From the NCBI RefSeq assembly GCF_003813965.1, contig NZ_CP033896.1, forward strand, positions 744,001 through 808,000: DNA of 64,000 nucleotides, given 5' to 3'. Below are positions 60,901 to 64,000 of this stretch, piece by piece. Each line of letters begins with the position of its first letter. The first letter of the stretch is position 1. The notes under the pieces are model-generated. The model saw only the letters and a program-made list of their open reading frames with translations, was not told where the DNA came from and searched no databases. The position numbers were made by a program, and so were the translations under genes. The stretch comes from Corynebacterium choanae (GTDB taxonomy: Bacteria; Actinomycetota; Actinomycetes; Mycobacteriales; Mycobacteriaceae).

Positions 60901-63439
60901 TGTGGATTCGCTGGTGGCGGTGCAGCAGCAGCTTGCGCAGCGCGCTATTCGGATTGTGGAAGTGACGGTAGAACAGCCCAGTCCGTTTGCCGCATCGCTG
61001 CTGTTTAACTACACCGGCGCCTTCATGTATGAGGGGGATTCGCCGCTCGCGGAGCGGCGGGCGGCTGCTCTTGCGCTTGATCCGACACTGTTGGCGAAAC
61101 TGTTGGGGAAAAATCAGCTTGCCCAACTGTTGGATGAGCAGATCATCGACGAGATCGATGCCCAGCTGCGCCGGAAAAGTCCGGATCGGCGTGCCCGCAC
61201 CCCGGAAGAATTCGCCGACACGTTGCGGCTGGTCGGACCGGTGCAATTGGATGATTTGCCGCAGATGGTGAGTTTTCGCGCCACCGAAACCAGTGCCGCC
61301 GACGGCCTGGTCGCCACTCCCGCGAATCCACATGCCGCTTCCATATCGTCTGATCCTGAACTCGACACGGCCGCAGCAGGCACCGATCATGCTGACTTTG
61401 ATCAGTCCAATCGGGAAGACACCGCGCAGCGTCTAGCAACAGTGCTCACTACCACGCTGGGCTCCCGGGTGATGCGGGTACGCATCGGCGGCCGCTGGTA
61501 TTTAGCGCAAAGCGCGGACGCCCCGCTGCTCCGCGACGGGCTGGGTGTTCCTGTTCCCCCGGGGGTGCCGTGTCAGCAGGCAATCATCCCCGATGCGCTG
61601 CAGCAGCTGCTGCGGCGGTTTGCGCAAACCCGCGGCCCGTTCACCCTTGCCGATGTCACCGCCAGTTTCGGGCTAGCGCCTGCGGCCGCCCACACGGTAC
61701 TTGCCGGCCTGGTCGCCGCCGGGGATCTGCTGCAAATGCAGGTGCGGCAGTCGCAAACCGCGGAGGAATATATTGCCCCGCAAGTGTTACAGCTCATTCG
61801 GAAACGCTGCCTAGCGCACGCCCGCGCACAGATCGAACCTGTCTCTCAGGCTGCCTATACCCGTTTTCTCCTTGGCTGGCATGGGATTGAAGACATTAAT
61901 CAACAGCCCACCGGGGTGGGGGTTGACGGGGTGTTTGCGGTGATTGAACAGCTTGCCGGGGTGCGGATTCCGGCGAGCTGTTGGGAAACCTGGATTTTCC
62001 CCTCCCGGGTGGTCGACTATGACCCTGCCATGCTTGACGAACTCACCCGCGCCGGGGAAGTGCTGGTGGTGGGGTGTGCCATGGCGGCAGCGAAAGATCC
62101 GTGGATTATGCTGCTGCCGGTGGATTATGCGGCCCAGTTGATTACTGAACCTGATTGGGAAGGGCTCACTGATCGACAGTTGGCGATTGTGAGCGTGCTC
62201 GCATCCGGTGGGGGATTCTATTTCCCGGCGATTCAACAAGCCCTCGAGCAGGGGGTGGTGGTGGATCATCGCACCATTGGTGCTCCCGCTAGCAGTAGTG
62301 TTGGCGATGAGCCGGTTGATTTGGATGCGCTGGTGGCTGTGCCGTATCCGGTTGATGATGCCAGTCTGCGGGATGATTTGTGGGTGCTGATCGGTCGGGG
62401 GATTGTCACCATTGACGGATTTGCCCCGTTGCGCGCCCATTTAGCTGGTGCCACGGGGGCGGCGGCCGCCCACCGGGCGAAACGAACACCGGCCCGCAGC
62501 CGGCTGCGGATGGGACGCACCCGGTTTAGTCAGCTGTCGCAAACTCGTCGCACTACCACCCCACCGGATGCGGTTGGCCGGTTTGCGCTGACCCCTGCCG
62601 CCGATCCGGATCCGACCGCCCGATCGGTGGCGCACGGCGAAGCCTGGCTTGACCGCTACGGGGTGGTCACCCGGGGCTCTGTCACCGCTGAGGAAGTCAC
62701 CGGCGGTTTTGCGCTTGCCTACAAGGTGTTGGATCGTTTTGAAGCGGCCGGCAAAGCGATGCGGGGCATGTTCATCGACTCGTTGGGTGCCGCCCAATTC
62801 TCTACGCCGGCGATTATTGACCGGCTGCGGGCCGCCGGTGACAGCCCAGATGTGGCCGGATGGCCCTCAGGTGCTACCAACCCGGTGGTGTGTGTATTGG
62901 CGGCAAGCGATCCGGCAAACCCCTATGGGGCGGCGCTGCCCTGGCCGGAGACGGCACACCGTCCTAACCGGGCAGCTGGGGCAATAGTGGTGATCGCGGA
63001 CGGCCTGCTTGCCGCCCACCTCACCCGGGGTGGAAAAACGTTGACCCTGTTCCCGGATCAGTTACCCATCACCCCTGCAGCGACTGCCACCCTGGTGGTG
63101 GAAGCATTAGTTACCGCAGTACACAAAGGGCATATGAAAAAATTTGCGGTAGAAAAAGTGGGTGAACATAGTGCGCTTTCCTCACCGCTGCTCGATGCGC
63201 TTCAAGCCGGCGGGGCAACACTGCATCCGAAAGGGGTGATCATCGGCGGCAGCAGAGGACACACCAGCACCGCCGACCATTCCACCGGGCCGCGCCGCGG
63301 AATTCGAGCCACCACCGTACTGCACACCTCCGACACCGACCCCAGCCTTGCGACGGATCCGCGGCTTGACCCAAACAGCCGTTATATTCCACCCGGTGGC
63401 GGATATCGGCGCGGCAGAAATGGTCCAAATCGTCGCTAA
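57920..63439 (+). CDS. lhr: Lhr-type ATP-dependent DNA helicase with a long linker insert
   Basis: Large superfamily 2 repair helicase of 1839 residues, against about 1500 usual. Motifs include Walker A APTGSGKTLAAF (near 48), YISPLKALGVDVEHNL, VRSGDTPAKERTRQ, TTPESLYLMLTSK, IIDEIHAVAASKRG (DEIH) and LSATVQPLEAV. About 170 Asp/Ala/Pro/Thr-rich residues (roughly 263-436) then separate the first RecA lobe from SIWPFIEESIF. The second lobe has LIFVNSRRTAERLTSRINE, ARAHHGSVSKDERAEIE, SSLELGIDMGAVDLVIQVEAP and RVGRAGHTVGAVSRG. The Lhr core winged-helix/beta-barrel and C-terminal domains follow; a second low-complexity stretch lies near 1130-1165. The ATG at 57920 follows GGAAG closely; ATG 57911 and TTG 57884 are alternatives. 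It is adjacent to nei, a pairing known from mycobacteria. Confidence 0.93.
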   Translation: MADGSQVLEKFTPAVRTWFRDVFDSPTTVQVEAWNAVSQGANTLLVAPTGSGKTLAAFLWALNELVAKPAQQVLRDPSTPAQPLPADAPGAGVKVLYISPLKALGVDVEHNLRAPLVGITHTAVRLGQPAPNISVGVRSGDTPAKERTRQVKYPPDILITTPESLYLMLTSKAAASLAGVTTVIIDEIHAVAASKRGVHLALSLERLELLVGKPIQRIGLSATVQPLEAVAGFLTGDREVTIIAPPAHKQWDVAVRVPVADMADLPTPEPASTIGNAVVDDQLTEVAGSNPGDLQHHLALQRQQPSADPDDHPAHTVEDAGNAPHRSDADASFDTAPDVPLHPRALQPATDQPQTNLSDLFTFPNAEPSAGDATDAAAEPAETADSDVTPLGELLHQQLANFTTFPPTGAATFGNTVPHAGEHALTSAATATSAGGSIWPFIEESIFAEIMEQRSTLIFVNSRRTAERLTSRINEIYAQHYDPASLHLPGRRPPAQVMVAADEIGKAPTVIARAHHGSVSKDERAEIEAQLKAGELRCVVATSSLELGIDMGAVDLVIQVEAPPSVAAALQRVGRAGHTVGAVSRGSVYPKHRADLVATTVTVERMLRGDIEAIHIPTNALDVLCQQTVAAASLGPLDIDQWYGVVCRAYPYRTLAREVFDACIELVTGQYPSTDFRQLRPRLIHDETTNQLIPRPGAQRLAVTSGGTIPDRGMFGVFLLGTGESGRQPRRVGELDEEMVYESRVGDVFTLGASSWRIEDITKDQVIVTPAPGHTGRLPFWSGEQASRPYELGCAVGALRREVATDPQRLAATPLDSWAKENLTRFISEQQDACGMVPDEQTLLFERFRDEVGDWRIVFHTPFGRGVNAAWALLVGQQISETTGMEAWPQAADDGIVLRLPDSAEPPSAELFVLDPETIADAITELVGSSALFASRFRECAARALLLPKKNPGARAPLWQQRQRAAQLLDVARKYPTFPIILETVRECVHDVYDVDSLVAVQQQLAQRAIRIVEVTVEQPSPFAASLLFNYTGAFMYEGDSPLAERRAAALALDPTLLAKLLGKNQLAQLLDEQIIDEIDAQLRRKSPDRRARTPEEFADTLRLVGPVQLDDLPQMVSFRATETSAADGLVATPANPHAASISSDPELDTAAAGTDHADFDQSNREDTAQRLATVLTTTLGSRVMRVRIGGRWYLAQSADAPLLRDGLGVPVPPGVPCQQAIIPDALQQLLRRFAQTRGPFTLADVTASFGLAPAAAHTVLAGLVAAGDLLQMQVRQSQTAEEYIAPQVLQLIRKRCLAHARAQIEPVSQAAYTRFLLGWHGIEDINQQPTGVGVDGVFAVIEQLAGVRIPASCWETWIFPSRVVDYDPAMLDELTRAGEVLVVGCAMAAAKDPWIMLLPVDYAAQLITEPDWEGLTDRQLAIVSVLASGGGFYFPAIQQALEQGVVVDHRTIGAPASSSVGDEPVDLDALVAVPYPVDDASLRDDLWVLIGRGIVTIDGFAPLRAHLAGATGAAAAHRAKRTPARSRLRMGRTRFSQLSQTRRTTTPPDAVGRFALTPAADPDPTARSVAHGEAWLDRYGVVTRGSVTAEEVTGGFALAYKVLDRFEAAGKAMRGMFIDSLGAAQFSTPAIIDRLRAAGDSPDVAGWPSGATNPVVCVLAASDPANPYGAALPWPETAHRPNRAAGAIVVIADGLLAAHLTRGGKTLTLFPDQLPITPAATATLVVEALVTAVHKGHMKKFAVEKVGEHSALSSPLLDALQAGGATLHPKGVIIGGSRGHTSTADHSTGPRRGIRATTVLHTSDTDPSLATDPRLDPNSRYIPPGGGYRRGRNGPNRR

Positions 63440-63542
63440 CACCACCCCATCCAAACCTGCACCCACCGCCTGCTAAAGCAGCATGGGCACACCACTGGTG
63501 GTGTTTCCCCACTAGTCAAATCTTCGCAGCAATGCAGCAACC

Positions 63543-63580
63543 TGCAGCCCCCGCAACCCAGCTCGGGTAAGGGGGCTGCA
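63543..63580. terminator. Hairpin between lhr and nei
   Basis: TGCAGCCCCC and GGGGGCTGCA form a perfect 10-bp stem around an 18-base loop. It begins about 100 bases after the lhr stop and ends 21 bases before the nei start, with no T-run. It could end lhr or shape nei translation. Confidence 0.45.
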
Positions 63581-63601
63581 CTACCCGGGAAGGATCCACT
63601 C

Positions 63602-64000
63602 ATGCCGGAAGGTGATTCCGTCTATCAGCTGGCAAAACGCCTCCACTTTTTAACCGGACGGCAAGTCACCCACACCAGCCTGCGGGTACCCCGCTATGCC
63701 ACCACCTCGTTTACCGGCAGCACCTGCACGGAAGTGTGGCCACTTGGCAAACACCTGTTTATGGCTTTCGGGGAACACATTTTGCACACCCATCTGAAAA
63801 TGGAAGGCACTTGGGCTATCCATCCGGCCGGCACCCGGTGGCGCAAACCTGGGCACACTGCCCGGGTGGTGCTGCGGGTCACTGGGGAACCGGATTATCC
63901 CAGCGACATTGAAATCGTCGGCCACAGCCTGGGGCTCGTTGATGTGTTTCCAACCGCTGAATATCGGGAAAAAATGGGCTATCTTGGCCCTGACTTGTTA
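63602..64000 (+). CDS. nei: Endonuclease VIII/Fpg-type DNA glycosylase, 5' part
   Basis: Base-excision repair glycosylase/AP lyase; the window ends after 133 codons. The N-terminus MPEGDSVYQLAKRLH has the Pro2-Glu3 catalytic pair exposed after Met removal. THLKMEGTWAIHPAG holds the conserved Lys-Met strand (the MSG-like loop of Fpg/Nei), and GYLGPDLL is the start of the second domain. The PEGDS form fits the actinobacterial Nei2/Nei1 group rather than Fpg, which has PELPE. The ATG at 63602 has AAGGA 7 bases upstream. It probably follows lhr in expression, as lhr-nei2 do in mycobacteria. Confidence 0.92.
   Translation, partial: MPEGDSVYQLAKRLHFLTGRQVTHTSLRVPRYATTSFTGSTCTEVWPLGKHLFMAFGEHILHTHLKMEGTWAIHPAGTRWRKPGHTARVVLRVTGEPDYPSDIEIVGHSLGLVDVFPTAEYREKMGYLGPDLL

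Overview
The window reads as chromosomal DNA of a Corynebacterium-type actinomycete. The evidence is the 16S sequence type, a moderately high G+C content, an Rpf1-like factor, DUF3239/DUF2771/DUF6928 and SepH proteins, an AccD-AccA fusion, an mctC-type acetate/pyruvate transporter behind a DUF485 gene, and an lhr-nei2 pair. From memory, the order rpf - csp - DUF2771 - glutaminyl cyclase - permease - trmH - sepH - serC - gltA - fkbA - accDA - DUF485 - mctC ... folA - thyA - cysQ - lhr - nei follows the Corynebacterium glutamicum chromosome. I cannot name the species.

Layout. 1-7.7 kb: 3' end of lgt, pyk with an unusual Cys-rich tail, an M20 amidohydrolase, an NCS2 permease and a stand-alone MmeI N-terminal-like protein. 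7.7-14.7 kb: a 1.5-kb leader without a convincing gene, then a complete 16S-23S-5S operon without spacer tRNAs. 15.4-21.3 kb: a minus-strand helicase cluster (helicase-associated protein, XPB-type helicase, DUF3239) and a small conserved plus-strand gene. 21.8-26 kb: rpf, csp, DUF2771 and a glutaminyl cyclase lipoprotein. 26.6-34.7 kb: AzgA-type purine permease, a TrmH-family methyltransferase, DUF6928, sepH, serC and an aldose 1-epimerase-like protein. 35-49 kb: a central-carbon block of gltA, fkpA, malic enzyme, accDA, aldo/keto reductase, P-type ATPase and DUF485-mctC, interrupted by a decayed ISL3 element at 42.15-43.32 kb. 49-57.8 kb: a lipoprotein with an SxxK motif, a CPA-type antiporter, tRNA-Arg(CCT), small proteins, cobF, a small membrane protein and a minus-strand cysQ-thyA-folA group. 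57.9-64 kb: lhr with a long linker, and the 5' part of nei.

Most genes are housekeeping, and I found no convincing undescribed multi-gene system. The points most worth checking are the metal-site-like tail on pyruvate kinase, the nuclease-degenerate MmeI-type domain protein, the recurrent leaderless-type starts (a TANNNT box 6-8 nt before the start codon), the GlxR-like site inside a large hairpin before the mctC operon, and the long linker in Lhr. Intergenic regions are long for a bacterium and rich in strong inverted repeats.
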